This document shows positions 48,613 through 61,699 of a stretch of DNA of 64,000 nucleotides, piece by piece. Made by a program: the position numbers and the translations under genes. The DNA comes from Eudorina sp. 2006-703-Eu-15. Its lineage: Eukaryota > Chlorophyta > Chlorophyceae > Chlamydomonadales > Volvocaceae. The notes under the pieces were generated by a model. That model made no database searches and was not told the origin of the DNA. It saw only the letters and a list, made by a program, of their open reading frames with translations. Within the stretch, counting starts at the first letter, position 1, and each line of letters opens with the position of its first letter. Location of the stretch: positions 481,478 to 545,477 of the forward strand of contig BDSI01000086.1 in NCBI GenBank assembly GCA_003117195.1, given 5' to 3'.

Positions 48613-51553
48613 TGGCCACCGCACAGCCTTCCCGCTGCTTGCGAATTAATTCCCCCGACACCTTTACATGATGGCGGCCCCGCCTGCGTCAATTCGCAAG
48701 CAGTACGGTCTCTCTGTGCCCCCCCCGCCAGGCTGTGGAATCGTGGCGGGGGTGGTGACGGCCCAGCAACAGCAGGCGACGAAGCGCACCCCCATATGGC
48801 CGCCGCACAGCCTTCCCGCTGCTTGCGAATTAATTCCCCCGACACCTTTACATGATGGCGGCCCCGCCTGCGTCAATTCGCAAGCAGTACGGTCTCTCTG
48901 TGCCCCCCCCGCCAGGCTGTGGAATCGTGGCGGGGGTGGTAACGGCCCAGCAACAGCAGGCGACGAAGCGCACCCCCATATGGCCGCCGCACAGCCTTCC
49001 CGCTGCTTGCGAATTAATTCCCCCGACACCTTTACATGATGGCGGCCCCGCCTGCGTCAATTCGCAAGCAGTACGGTCTCTCTGTGCCCCCCCGCCAGGC
49101 TGTGGAATCGTGGCGGGGGTGGTGACGGCCCAGCAACAGCAGGCGACGAAGTGCACCCCCATATGGCCGCCGCACAGCCTTCCCGCTGCTTGCGAATTAA
49201 TTCCCCCGACACCTTTACATGATGGCGGCCCCGCCTGCGTCAATTCGCAAGCAGTACGGTCTCTCTGTGCCCCCCCCGCCAGGCTGTGGAATCGTGGCGG
49301 GGGTGGTGACGGCCCAGCAACAGCAGGCGACGAAGCGCACCCCCATATGGCCACCGCACAGCCTTCCCGCTGCTTGCGAATTAATTCCCCCGACACCTTT
49401 ACATGATGGCGGCCCCGCCTGCGTCAATTCGCAAGCAGTACGGTCTCTCTGTGCCCCCCCCGCCAGGCTGTGGAATCGTGGCGGGGGTGGTGACGGCCCA
49501 GCAACAGCAGGCGACGAAGCGCACCCCCATATGGCCGCCGCACAGCCTTCCCGCTGCTTGCGAATTAATTCCCCCGACACCTTTACATGATGGCGGCCCC
49601 GCCTGCGTCAATTCGCAAGCAGTACGGTCTCTCTGTGCCCCCCCCGCCAGGCTGTGGAATCGTGGCGGGGGTGGTGACGGCCCAGCAACAGCAGGCGACG
49701 AAGCGCACCCCCATATGGCCGCCGCACAGCCTTCCCGCTGCTTGCAAATTAATTCCCCCGACACCTTTACATGATGGCGGCCCCGCCTGCGTCAATTCGC
49801 AAGCAGTACGGTCTCTCTGTGCCCCCCCCGCCAGGCTGTGGAATCGTGGCGGGGGTGGTGACGGCCCAGCAACAGCAGGCGACGAAGCGCACCCCCATAT
49901 GGCCACCGCACAGCCTTCCCGCTGCTTGCGAATTAATTCCCCCGACACCTTTACATGATGGCGGCCCCGCCTGCGTCAATTCGCAAGCAGTACGGTCTCT
50001 CTGTGCCCCCCCGCCAGGCTGTGGAATCGTGGCGGGGGTGGTGACGGCCCAGCAACAGCAGGCGACGAAGCGCACCCCCATATGGCCGCCGCACAGCCTT
50101 CCCGCTGCTTGCGAATTAATTCCCCCGACACCTTTACATGATGGCGGCCCCGCCTGCGTCAATTCGCAAGCAGTACGGTCTCTCTGTGCCCCCCCCGCCA
50201 GGCTGTGGAATCGTGGCGGGGGTGGTGACGGCCCAGCAACAGCAGGCGACGAAGCGCACCCCCATATGGCCACCGCACAGCCTTCCCGCTGCTTGCGAAT
50301 TAATTCCCCCGACACCTTTACATGATGGCGGCCCCGCCTGCGTCAATTCGCAAGCAGTACGGTCTCTCTGTGCCCCCCCCGCCAGGCTGTGGAATCGTGG
50401 CGGGGGTGGTGACGGCCCAGCAACAGCAGGCGACGAAGCGCACCCCCATATGGCCGCCGCACAGCCTTCCCGCTGCTTGCAAATTAATTCCCCCGACACC
50501 TTTACATGATGGCGGCCCCGCCTGCGTCAATTCGCAAGCAGTACGGTCTCTCTGTGCCCCCCCGCCAGGCTGTGGAATCGTGGCGGGGGTGGTGACGGCC
50601 CAGCAACAGCAGGCGACGAAGCACACCCCCATATGGCCGCCGCACAGCCTTCCCGCTGCTTGCGAATTAATTCCCCCGACACCTTTACATGATGGCGGCC
50701 CCGCCTGCGTCAATTCGCAAGCAGTACGGTCTCTCTGTGCCCCCCCCGCCAGGCTGTGGAATCGTGGCGGGGGTGGTGACGGCCCAGCAACAGCAGGCGA
50801 CGAAGCGCACCCCCATATGGCCGCCGCACAGCCTTCCCGCTGCTTGCGAATTAATTCCCCCGACACCTTTACATGATGGCGGCCCCGCCTGCGTCAATTC
50901 GCAAGCAGTACGGTCTCTCTGTGCCCCCCCGCCAGGCTGTGGAATCGTGGTGGGGGTGGTGACGGCCCAGCAACAGCAGGCGACGAAGCGCACCCCCATA
51001 TGGCCGCCGCACAGCCTTCCCGCTGCTTGCGAATTAATTCCCCCGACACCTTTACATGATGGCGGCCCCGCCTGCGTCAATTCGCAAGCAGTACGGTCTC
51101 TCTGTGCCCCCCCCGCCAGGCTGTGGAATCGTGGCGGGGGTGGTGACGGCCCAGCAACAGCAGGCGACGAAGCGCACCCCCATATGGCCGCCGCACAGCC
51201 TTCCCGCTGCTTGCGAATTAATTCCCCCGACACCTTTACATGATGGCGGCCCCGCCTGCGTCAATTCGCAAGCAGTACGGTCTCTCTGTGCCCCCCCGCC
51301 AGGCTGTGGAATCGTGGCGGGGGTGGTGACGGCCCAGCAACAGCAGGCGACGAAGCGCACCCCCATATGGCCGCCGCACAGCCTTCCCGCTGCTTGCGAA
51401 TTAATTCCCCCGACACCTTTACATGATGGCGGCCCCGCCTGCGTCAATTCGCAAGCAGTACGGTCTCTCTGTGCCCCCCCCCGCCAGGCTGTGGAATCGT
51501 GGCGGGGGTGGTGACGGCCCAGCAACAGCAGGCGACGAAGCGCACCCCCATAT
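48613..51553. repeat. Satellite array 2, ~184-bp monomer, about 16 copies
   Basis: Same orientation and monomer as array 1. Nearly all units are the AAGCGCACC type, several with GGCCACCGC, like the right end of array 1. This fits one array split by the 28382-48609 insertion. The right edge is cut at CCCCCATAT by the second CACTA-like element. Confidence 0.97.
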
Positions 51554-51593
51554 CCCTATGGCATAAACAGGTCGGTTACCGGTCGGTAGCAAA

Positions 51594-51839
51594 GTCGGTT
51601 ACCGGGGGGGTCGGGATTGGGTCGTTTTTGGGTCGGTTACCCGTCGGCTCGGTTACTGGGTGGGGTCGGTTACCGACCTGGGGGGGGTCGGTAACTGGGG
51701 GCTCGGTAACTGAGCCTCGTAAGTTTCCGAGCCCCCAGTTACCGACCCCCCCCAGGTCGGTAACCGACCCCACCCAGTAACCGAGCCGACGGGTAACCGA
51801 CCCAAAAACGACCCAATCCCGACCCCCCCGGTAACCGAC
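51594..51839. repeat. Palindrome, second occurrence (partial copy of CACTA-like element 2)
   Basis: Same arms as 46186-46431. The centre differs by a few bases (GTAACTGAGCC here). Confidence 0.92.
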
Positions 51840-52375
51840 CCCAAAGCCCGGTAAACGAGCCCCCCATGGTCAGTAACCGATCGATAGCTGGGGGTACTGT
51901 GTATGAAAGCATCATCCAAAATGTTACAGAAGCACCGGTATATAGGGGCCTGTCCACGCTGTCCACACCCGGTCATGTGTCCTGTCCACGCTGTCCACGC
52001 CCAGTCATGTGGTGCTGTCCACGCCCGGTCATGTGGTGCTGTGTCCACGCTATCAACGCCCATCCACGCAGCCCTGTCCACGCTGTCCATGCCCGGTCAT
52101 GTTGTCCTGTCCACGCTGTCCACGCCAACTCATGTGGTCCTGCCTGTCCACACTATCAACACCCATTCATGCGCCCATGTCAACGCTGCCAACAAACACC
52201 CAGCCAAGCGGACCTGTCCATGCTGTCCACGCACCGCTGCATACATCAAATGTTGTTATGTGAATTCCCAACATAGCGCATTACCCAGCATGTCAACCCT
52301 GCCAGTCTCAGCACACGTGTAAGTGGGCTTCTTCTGGTTACCCGTCTAACGTCACAGACATGCCCCTCTACCACT

Positions 52376-52606
52376 TCACCCCGCCGCTGTGCGCTTCTTC
52401 CTTGTCTCCCCACTCCCACCCCGGCCATCTGCCCGCCCACTGGAACCCGGCTTGCCCTGCACCATTCCCCCTCCTCCCTTACCCCGGTGTTTAGCCGCCC
52501 GATTAACCTCCTCAACTTTCCTTGCCTCATCTCTGTCACCGCCATCACTGCTGCTGCTCCCGCTCGTACTGAACAAAGCGTCACTGTCCTCCCTAGTGGG
52601 AGGCAT
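52376..52606 (-). CDS. Copy of the small basic/Ser-rich frame, partial element
   Basis: 76 codons starting MPPTREDSDAL, one residue different (KHRGK) from 45450-45680. Confidence 0.4.
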   Translation of the reverse strand: MPPTREDSDALFSTSGSSSSDGGDRDEARKVEEVNRAAKHRGKGGGGMVQGKPGSSGRADGRGGSGETRKKRTAAG

Positions 52607-54398
52607 GTTGTAGGGCTACCATAAGTGGAGCCCCGACCCCCAGTGTTCCCGGTGGTGTCTCTATCTGCCATCTCCACCTCAACGCAGCCTCCACTGGAGG
52701 TGGCACCTATTCACCAATGCAATCCACATCCAACCATGCCTTTACACATCCCTGCCTCTTAAAAGGCCCTTCATCACGTGCACCCATGCCCTACATAGTC
52801 TAAGATGTGCACATACACACCAGTATGCACCAACTGGCCGCCTTGCTTAAGCCTTGCTTAGCCGCTCGCCCCCGCAGCTGCTGTGCTCCACAAGTGCTCC
52901 CCCATCCAGCAGCCACGCCAGCCTCTCCTGGGGAGAAAGGTGGTTGTAAAGCTATCACTGACAGACTAACAACGTTGTGCAAATAACGTTAAGTACAGTT
53001 ACTCAGAGTAGCAAAAAGAGGACTACGACTATCTGGCGAACGAAGTCCCACAAGCCTATCATCCCTAGCAGGTCGCATTAACTAAAATCAAATCCTATTT
53101 AAGGCAAGCGTCACTTTGGGCTGTGCAGCCTAATGTTTGCAGAACTTACGTTCTCCAAGTAGCACGACGCTTGCTCCCGGAGTGGTCGTCTCGCACCATG
53201 TAGCTTTCATGTCATTCGTCTGTAATACAAACAGAGTGTCAGCAGCATTTGTCCTGTTAGCGGGGGTAGCCGAACCCATCGATGCAACGTGCAACAAAGC
53301 AGCAAAACGGCGAACCCAAAGCTCCAGCACATCAACGTAGTTACATCCTCACCAGAATGTGTAGTCTCATTCCAATAAACAAACCATGCTATCGGTCTGT
53401 ACTATTCTTACGCTTGCAAAGCCAGCCCCAAGAGCTCGCCAGAACACTGGGAGATGCGGCAACTGGACTGCCTTTCTACATCAGATACTTAATACAGATC
53501 TGGAAAGCGTCATTGGGATGAGCGTATGGTAAGCACCGGGCTCGGTCAACGTGGTTGTTAGCTGCGTCCAGCAGTCAAGGATAACAGTAGGCATGTTGAC
53601 GGAAGAATGTGATATCACACATAATATGGTATATAAGTATAAGTTAATTGGATAAGATGAACACAGGCGTTCGTGAGAATTCAGCAGCAAATGTGCATCC
53701 GTACCCAATGAATGTGGGCACTTTAGTGTCGCCCTCTAAGCCTCTGTGTTGCAGCTTAACATAAAAATATATCCACGCCATAGGTGACCTAGCGCCCCCA
53801 CGCGGATGGCAGTCGGACCACATCGTCCCGTGTACCAAAGTAATGTAACACACTCGCATAGCTACCTCTTGCATCCTACGAATTCTCTGTAAGCTATGCT
53901 TGTTGGTATGGATTGTTGAGCTTCGTGGCCACTACAATAGAACTTGCGCTCCGACCGCAGCAAAATTGCTCCGGTCGATACAGGCACTGTGTTGTGTGAC
54001 CTCTTGCCAAGAAACGTGTCTTACATTTCATATCGTTATATTTGTTGATGGAACGGCGTTGTCCCGTTGTCCTGCAATGACAATTGCGGTTAAAGTTCGG
54101 TCACTGTGTCAAGTTGTCCTCCATACTGGAGTGAAGCATTTCTTATGCATCATATCGATACTCCTGAAAGGTTTGTCACTGGACAGGTGTCACCTAGCTG
54201 TCTGGTGACTAACACAGAAGGTTTGCTCCGGCCGATGCAACATTGCTCCGGTCGATACAGACACCGGGACTTGCGAATTAATGCCCTCACGGGTTGTGCT
54301 AAGCCTTTTTAACGCATCATATCAATATTCTTGAAAGATTTGTTATGAAAAGTTTAGCGGTGCCGGATACTCGAGTGAACCATTTACACTCCGCAAGG

Positions 54399-54458
54399 GC
54401 CGGGCCCTGTCATGCACGGTTACCTGGTTAACCCTAGCCGTCAACACATACACACAGC
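54399..54458. repeat. Filler at the internal junction of element 2
   Basis: Matches 59152-59212 in the same orientation (GGTTACCTGGTTAACCCTAG and neighbours). The short overlaps GGGCC and AGCA at its two edges look like microhomology. Confidence 0.85.
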
Positions 54459-54482
54459 AGTCGACGTGCTGGTGTCGTGGTG
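54456..54482. other. Captured KDZ-intron flank
   Basis: 27 bp, AGCAGTCGACGTGCTGGTGT and on to GTG, identical to the complement of 46472-46498. That is the KDZ DNA directly beside the right end of copy 1, including its 3-bp target duplication. It sits immediately before an element end at 54483. Confidence 0.92.
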
Positions 54483-54522
54483 CCCTATGGCATAAACAGG
54501 TTGGTTACCGGTCGGTAGCAAA

Positions 54523-54768
54523 GTCGGTTACCGGGGGGGTCGGGATTGGGTCGTTTTTGGGTCGGTTACCCGTCGGCTCGGTTACTGGGTGGGGTCGGTT
54601 ACCGACCTGGGGGGGGTCGGTAACTGGGGGCTCGGTAACCGAGCCTCGTAAGTTTCCGAGCCCCCAGTTACCGACCCCCCCCAGGTCGGTAACCGACCCC
54701 ACCCAGTAACCGAGCCGACGGGTAACCGACCCAAAAACGACCCAATCCCGACCCCCCCGGTAACCGAC
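54523..54768. repeat. Palindrome, third occurrence (full copy within element 2)
   Basis: Same arms as 46186-46431, centre ending GGTAACCGAGCC. Confidence 0.92.
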
Positions 54769-55273
54769 CCCAAAGCCCGGTAAACGAGCCCCCCATGGTC
54801 AGTAACCGATCGATAGCTGGGGGTACTGTGTATGAAAGCATCATCCAAAATGTTACAGAAGCACCGGTATATAGGGGCCGTGTCCACACTGTCCACACCC
54901 GGTCATGTGGTGCTGTCCACGCCCGGTCATGTGGTGCTGTGTCCACGCTATCAACGCCCATCCACGCAGCCCTGTCCACGCTGTCCATGCCCGGTCATGT
55001 TGTCCTGTCCACGCTGTCCACGCCAACTCATGTGGTCCTGCCTGTCCACACTATCAACACCCATTCATGCGCCCATGTCAACGCTGCCAACAAACACCCA
55101 GCCAAGCGGACCTGTCCATGCTGTCCACGCACCGCTGCATACATCAAATGTTGTTATGTGAATTCCCAACATAGCGCATTACCCAGCATGTCAACCCTGC
55201 CAGTCTCAGCACACGTGTAAGTGGGCTTCTTCTGGTTACCCGTCTAACGTCACAGACATGCCCCTCTACCACT

Positions 55274-55504
55274 TCACCCCGCCGCTGTGCGCTTCTTCCT
55301 TGTCTCCCCACTCCCACCCCGGCCATCTGCCCGCCCACTGGAACCCGGCTTGCCCTGCACCATTCCCCCTCCTCCCTTACCCCGGTGTTTAGCCGCCCGA
55401 TTAACCTCCTCAACTTTCCTTGCCTCATCTCTGTCACCGCCATCACTGCTGCTGCTCCCGCTCGTACTGAACAAAGCGTCACTGTCCTCCCTAGTGGGAG
55501 GCAT
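55274..55504 (-). CDS. Copy of the small basic/Ser-rich frame, full element copy 2
   Basis: Identical in protein to 52376-52606; the upstream flank lacks one C (about 55547). Confidence 0.4.
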   Translation of the reverse strand: MPPTREDSDALFSTSGSSSSDGGDRDEARKVEEVNRAAKHRGKGGGGMVQGKPGSSGRADGRGGSGETRKKRTAAG

Positions 55505-57799
55505 GTTGTAGGGCTACCATAAGTGGAGCCCCGACCCCCAGTGTTCCGGTGGTGTCTCTATCTGCCATCTCCACCTCAACGCAGCCTCCACTGGAGGTGG
55601 CACCTATTCACCAATGCAATCCACATCCAACCATGCCTTTACACATCCCTGCCTCTTAAAAGGCCCTTCATCACGTGCACCCATGCCCTACATAGTCTAA
55701 GATGTGCACATACACACCAGTATGCACCAACTGGCCGCCTTGCTTAAGCCTTGCTTAGCCGCTCGCCCCCGCAGCTGCTGTGCTCCACAAGTGCTCCCCC
55801 ATCCAGCAGCCACGCCAGCCTCTCCTGGGGAGAAAGGTGGTTGTAAAGCTATCACTGACAGACTAACAACGTTGTGCAAATAACGTTAAGTACAGTTACT
55901 CAGAGTAGCAAAAAGAGGACTACGACTATCTGGCGAACGAAGTCCCACAAGCCTATCATCCCTAGCAGGTCGCATTAACTAAAATCAAATCCTATTTAAG
56001 GCAAGCGTCACTTTGGGCTGTGCAGCCTAATGTTTGCAGAACTTACGTTCTCCAAGTAGCACGACGCTTGCTCCCGGAGTGGTCGTCTCGCACCATGTAG
56101 CTTTCATGTCATTCGTCTGTAATACAAACAGAGTGTCAGCAGCATTTGTCCTGTTAGCGGGGGTAGCCGAACCCATCGATGCAACGTGCAACAAAGCAGC
56201 AAAACGGCGAACCCAAAGCTCCAGCACATCAACGTAGTTACATCCTCACCAGAATGTGTAGTCTCATTCCAATAAACAAACCATGCTATCGGTCTGTACT
56301 ATTCTTACGCTTGCAAAGCCAGCCCCAAGAGCTCGCCAGAACACTGGGAGATGCGGCAACTGGACTGCCTTTCTACATCAGATACTTAATACAGATCTGG
56401 AAAGCGTCATTGGGATGAGCGTATGGTAAGCACCGGGCTCGGTCAACGTGGTTGTTAGCTGCGTCCAGCAGTCAAGGATAACAGTAGGCATGTTGACGGA
56501 AGAATGTGATATCACACATAATATGGTATATAAGTATAAGTTAATTGGATAAGATGAACACAGGCGTTCGTGAGAATTCAGCAGCAAATGTGCATCCGTA
56601 CCCAATGAATGTGGGCACTTTAGTGTCGCCCTCTAAGCCTCTGTGTTGCAGCTTAACATAAAAATATATCCACGCCATAGGTGACCTAGCGCCCCCACGC
56701 GGATGGCAGTCGGACCACATCGTCCCGTGTACCAAAGTAATGTAACACACTCGCATAGCTACCTCTTGCATCCTACGAATTCTCTGTAAGCTATGCTTGT
56801 TGGTATGGATTGTTGAGCTTCGTGGCCACTACAATAGAACTTGCGCTCCGACCGCAGCAAAATTGCTCCGGTCGATACAGGCACTGTGTTGTGTGACCTC
56901 TTGCCAAGAAACGTGTCTTACATTTCATATCGTTATATTTGTTGATGGAACGGCGTTGTCCCGTTGTCCTGCAATGACAATTGCGGTTAAAGTTCGGTCA
57001 CTGTGTCAAGTTGTCCTCCATACTGGAGTGAAGCATTTCTTATGCATCATATCGATACTCCTGAAAGGTTTGTCACTGGACAGGTGTCACCTAGCTGTCT
57101 GGTGACTAACACAGAAGGTTTGCTCCGGCCGATGCAACATTGCTCCGGTCGATACAGACACCGGGACTTGCGAATTAATGCCCTCACGGGTTGTGCTAAG
57201 CCTTTTTAACGCATCATATCAATATTCTTGAAAGATTTGTTATGAAAAGTTTAGCGGTGCCGGATACTCGAGTGAACCATTTACACTCCGCAAGGGCCCG
57301 ACCCTGTTGTGCACGGTACCAGCACAGGCCATGTCATGTCGCACGTCAGCCTTGCTCTCACACACAAAGCACCTTGTCTGTAATGATGCAATAGCACGTG
57401 CGGTGCCACCATGTGCGGACTTGCCATCATGGTGGCGCCCCTCCCTCCCCGGGCACATAACGAACAAACAACCCATCCCGCTCCCATCACCCTCTGCACA
57501 CTCTACGACAGTCGTTCCATACATACACAGCACTCTCTCAGCTGCAGCTCATGCATTGCACCATTTCCACGCCACTGGCGCCGCCTTCCTTTCACGACGG
57601 GCACTACAACGCATCACCTCGCCCAGTCTTCTGCAATATCAGCGCGGGCCAGGCTTTGTCATGCACGGCATCAGCACATTGGGCCCCCCCACCTCCCCCA
57701 GGCTAAAAATGAACAACCCATCCAGATCCCATCACCGACCGCGCACTCCAAGATTGATGCTCAGTACACAGCAGATATGTCGTACATTACACTGCACAC

Positions 57800-58690
57800 A
57801 ATGTGAAAATCTGCACGTGCCCTACACGCGGGGGTTATGGGGCCAGGAAACGGGTGACATGCCAGTGCCGAGCTAGCACCACGAGCATGGGGGTGCCTGA
57901 TGGCTTGGGTGGGGCACGGGCCAGCATGGCCATGGCACAATGGAGTTGGTGAACCACCAGGGCCCATCGGGCGAGGCGTACGGCTGCCTCCGCACCACTG
58001 GCAGCGCAGGCATCGGTCAATCTGACCTGCAAGGCTAGGGCTGTGGTGCCATGCTGCCTTGACCACCTCGTTCACCTCACCGTCAGGACCACTATGGTGA
58101 ACCAGCGCCTGGGCCTGCCCGAACCACATCTGGCCGTCCCCCCGCCCCCCGCATCTGGGGGAATCAAGAACCACACACCCGGCTGGAGCTTGAGGTCCCC
58201 GACCAAAGCTCCTTCAGCAGCTGGCATCGACGTTGTACCTTTCCCGTCGTACAAGCGGCCCAAGTCCAGGTGCTCGGCGTTAGTGAGTTTGTGCCGGTCA
58301 TTTTCCACATTGCCCAGGCGGATGCAGGGCAGTCTCTCGCGAAGGTACTCTTGGTCCACATTCCAGGGTCGGTGTCATCGTCGTAGTCGTCCTCACACTT
58401 GCCAATGGCCCTGTAGGCGGGCGACCGGCGCAGTGCAAGTGTCACCTCCTTGTCCAGCACCGAGAAGAACATGCTGGATTCACCACGGTGTCCTTAATGA
58501 CGCCCCCGATCACATGCATGCCGTTGTACTGGATCCCGACCGCAGGGTTGAAGTACATAAGCCGGTACAATGGGCAAGGGAGCTCGTCCTGCCCTAAGGT
58601 GAGCTCCTGCAGGGATGTAGGCCCCGATGCCTGTGCACCCAGCACTTGAAACACCCCGTCTGTGAAGCGAGCAATGGCCATCCGAGGTGC
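57800..58690 (-). pseudogene. Frameshifted transposase-like gene, CACTA-like copy 2
   Basis: Inverted counterpart of 42250-43120. Here LGRLYDGKGTTSMPAAEGAL runs in frame into KLQPGVWFLIPPD, unlike copy 1. But a G is missing after GMW (about 58360) and two bases are missing in the G-rich run near 58140. The shared shift after KDTVV is also present. Confidence 0.6.
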
Positions 58691-59376
58691 ACATGGTGGT
58701 GATGCCGTGCAGATGTGCATGGCTTGCCATGCGGATGTGCATGGCCTGGCTAGGGTTGTGGTAATGAGAGACCGCCGAGTTGCATGGGGAGGGCGGGCTT
58801 GCTCCGGCCGATGCAATATTGCTCCAGCCGATACAGATACCAGGACTTGCGAGTTATTGCCCTCTCGGGTTGTGCTAAGACTCTCTTACACATCGTATCG
58901 ATATTCCTGACAATTCTGTTGATGGAACGGCGTCGCCTGGCTGTGCCTAGCTGTCTGGTGACAATGTCAGAGGGTTTGCTCCGGCCGATGCAATATTGCT
59001 CCTGCCAATACTGACACCCGGCCTTGCAAGATATTGCCCTCCCGGGTTGTGCTCAGCCTTTCTTACGCATTGTATGAATATTCTTGACGGATGCAGAACG
59101 GACACAGAATTGCCGTGCCGTATATGTATATCACCATTTACACTCAGCCCTGGCCGGGCCCTGTCATGCACGGTTACCTGGTTAACCCTAGCCGTCAACA
59201 CATACACACAGCACCTTGTTCGTAATGAACCAATATCACATGCAATGCAGCCACGTATACCACTTCCTCCCCGCCCAGTCAAGGGCGACTAAGAGACTGC
59301 GGCCATACATGTCCAACACACCTGTCCCTTACAGCAGAATCGCTAGGGTTTCCAGAACATGCCAACTGCCAACATT

Positions 59377-60960
59377 CTAATTAGACAGATCACCACCCAC
59401 TGTTGCCTGGTACACACGCCACAGGCGCCCAGACAAAAAGCCAGGGTTTCGCAGTCCCTTTCGCTTCAGTGACAACTGGCTCGCCAAACTTCCCTTGCTG
59501 CCTCCCGCCGCCCCAATCTGCCGTAAAAGAACCTGGAGGGGAGGCATAGCGCAGCAAGAGCTGAAAATGGTGCCCTGCTCGCCAGCGCCAGCGCCAACGA
59601 CGCAGCCGTTGGTCGCTGAACCCATGACACCGCCCGGTGCGCCGCCCGAGCCGCCGCCCTGCCCACCCTACAGCGGACGAAGGGCGCCGCTCTCCGTTCA
59701 CGAACAGCGCGGATGTATGTGTGCAAGGGCGCGGCGAGTGCTCACGCCCGCGTGTGTGGACAGTGTGGACAGCCTGGGGCCCCTCCCCCTTCTCAAAGCG
59801 CACGAGTGAATGGTGCCCGCAGGGACAGGTCATTGCTGCTATTACATGTGCCACACATTGGTTCATCGACCTGGTTCATCGATTCTTGTCCCCGTGTGTG
59901 GACAGCGTGGACATGCGCATGGAGCCAGGCCTGCACAGCTTGCCCCATCCTCCCCCCGCCGTCCCCGTGGCACCCATACCAGCGACACCTCACCTGGGGT
60001 GCTAGCTGCCGCAGGCCCTGCTCGCCCAGCGCCAGCGCCAACGACGCAGCCGTTGGTCGCTGAACCCATGACACCGCCCGGTGCGCCGCCGGAGCCGCCG
60101 CCCTGCCCACCCTACAGCGGATGAAGGGCGCCGCTCTCCGTTCACGAACAGCGCGGATGTATGTGTGCAAGGGCGCGGTGAGTGCTCACGCCCGCGTGCG
60201 TGGACAGTGTGGACAGCCTCGGGCCCCCTCCCCCCTTCTCATAGCGCACGAGTGAATGGTGCCCACAGGGACAGGTCATTGCTGCTATTACATGTGCCAC
60301 GCATTGGTTCATCGACCTGGTTCATCGATTCTTGTCCCCGTGCGTGGACAGCGTGGACATGCGCATGGAGCCAGGCCTGCACAGCTTGCCCCATCCTCCC
60401 CCCGCCGTCCCCGTGGCACCCATACCAGCGACACCTCACCTGGGGTGCTGCTCGCCCAGCGCCAGCGCCAACGATGCAGCCGTTGGTCACTGCACCCATG
60501 ACGCCGCCCGGTGCGCCGCCTGAGCCGCCGCCCTGCCCACCCTACAGCGGACGAAGGGCGCCGCTCTACGTTCACGAACAGCGCGGAAGTATGTGTGCAA
60601 GGGCGCGGCGAGTGCTCACGCCCGCATGCGTGGACAGTGTGGACAGCCTCGGGCCCCCTCCCCCCTTCTCATAGCGCACGAGTGAATGGTGCCTGCAGGG
60701 ACAGGTCATTGCTGCTATTACATGTGCCACGCATTGGTTCATCGATCCTTGTCCCCGTGCGTGGACAGCGTGGACATGCGCATGGAGCCAGGCCTGCACA
60801 GCTTGCCCCATCCTTCCCCCGCCGTCCCCGTGGCACCCATACCAGCGACACCTTACCTGGGGTGCTAGCTGCCGCAGGCCCTGCTCGCCCAGCGCCAGCG
60901 CCAGATACTGCACTTGGCTGAGCCTCTGTACCCCTCGAGCGCCACAGCAGGAAGTGTGTC
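59377..60960 (-). repeat. VNTR of the CACTA-like element, copy 2, three to four units
   Basis: Units are anchored by the complement of CACCCCAG|GTGAGG near 59995, 60430 and 60850, plus a partial unit near 59580. The 60430 unit lacks about 16 bp of the exon-like segment, and the 60850 unit has donor GTAAGG. Confidence 0.82.
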
Positions 60961-60970
60961 CTCCTTCTTC

Positions 60971-61153
60971 TCATCTAACTTGGACAGCTTTCACGGTGCC
61001 TTCCTTGAGATCAGGATGCGACGCTATTCTGTGAATTTCAAGGCAATTATCTCGGTCGCACAGGTGCTTGTCACAGCCATAATTGGTTATAACCTTAGGT
61101 CTGTAATCTGATCCGCGACAGTCGGGGTTAGCGCAGCGGCCCCTCGCTGCCAT
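60971..61153 (-). CDS. Copy of the small Cys-rich frame, element 2
   Basis: Same 60-codon frame as 38982-39164 with all Cys kept. Confidence 0.45.
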   Translation of the reverse strand: MAARGRCANPDCRGSDYRPKVITNYGCDKHLCDRDNCLEIHRIASHPDLKEGTVKAVQVR

Positions 61154-61699
61154 TAACACGGGAAATTGTCGGTTGTAGTGGCATTCACTGTGAGCAATAC
61201 TACTGCTGGATAGCTAGACTATAACTTAGTAAAGTTTTCCGACTAAGACATTCACCAGGGACACTTGGTTGTTGCGACCCATTGTACGGTCAACATTCCT
61301 GTAATAGTTTGTTGCCCTACAAACTGGCAACCAATATGTGTCATTAACAATTAAATAAACATAGGTTTGAACTACTATGATTTAACGGGGTCGGTTACCG
61401 AGTGCCGAGTTGGGTCGGTTGGGACCTTGTCCGACTACAGGGTGAGCAATGCCTTGATAAATTGCTCCATGGGGATTGGCAAACGATAACATTCACAAAC
61501 ATGATAGTAAAGGCATTTGCGAAAAGTTGGGTTCAGTTACCGGGACCGGTTACCGACTTACCGAGGAGGCCGGTTCGGGCACTGCCATTTGGGGGTCCGA
61601 CCGAGGTGCCCCACCGCCCAGTAACCGACCCAGGGGGGTCGGTAGGCCGACCCGGAAGGTCGTAACCGGGGGTAACGGGGTGTTTATGCCATAGGGTAT

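Larger units (their letters stand above)
51554..61696 (-). mobile_element. CACTA-like transposon, composite copy 2, 10.1 kb, in the satellite
   Basis: It is bounded by CCCTATGGCATAAACA (51554) and its complement (61681-61696), with TAT duplicated (51551-51553 and 61697-61699); deleting it restores CCCCCATATGG. It is inverted relative to copy 1. It is made of a partial copy (51554 to about 54401), filler (about 54399-54458), 27 bp of KDZ-intron flank (54456-54482), and a full copy (54483-61696, 7214 bp). The full copy is shorter than copy 1 mainly through fewer VNTR units. Confidence 0.88.
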
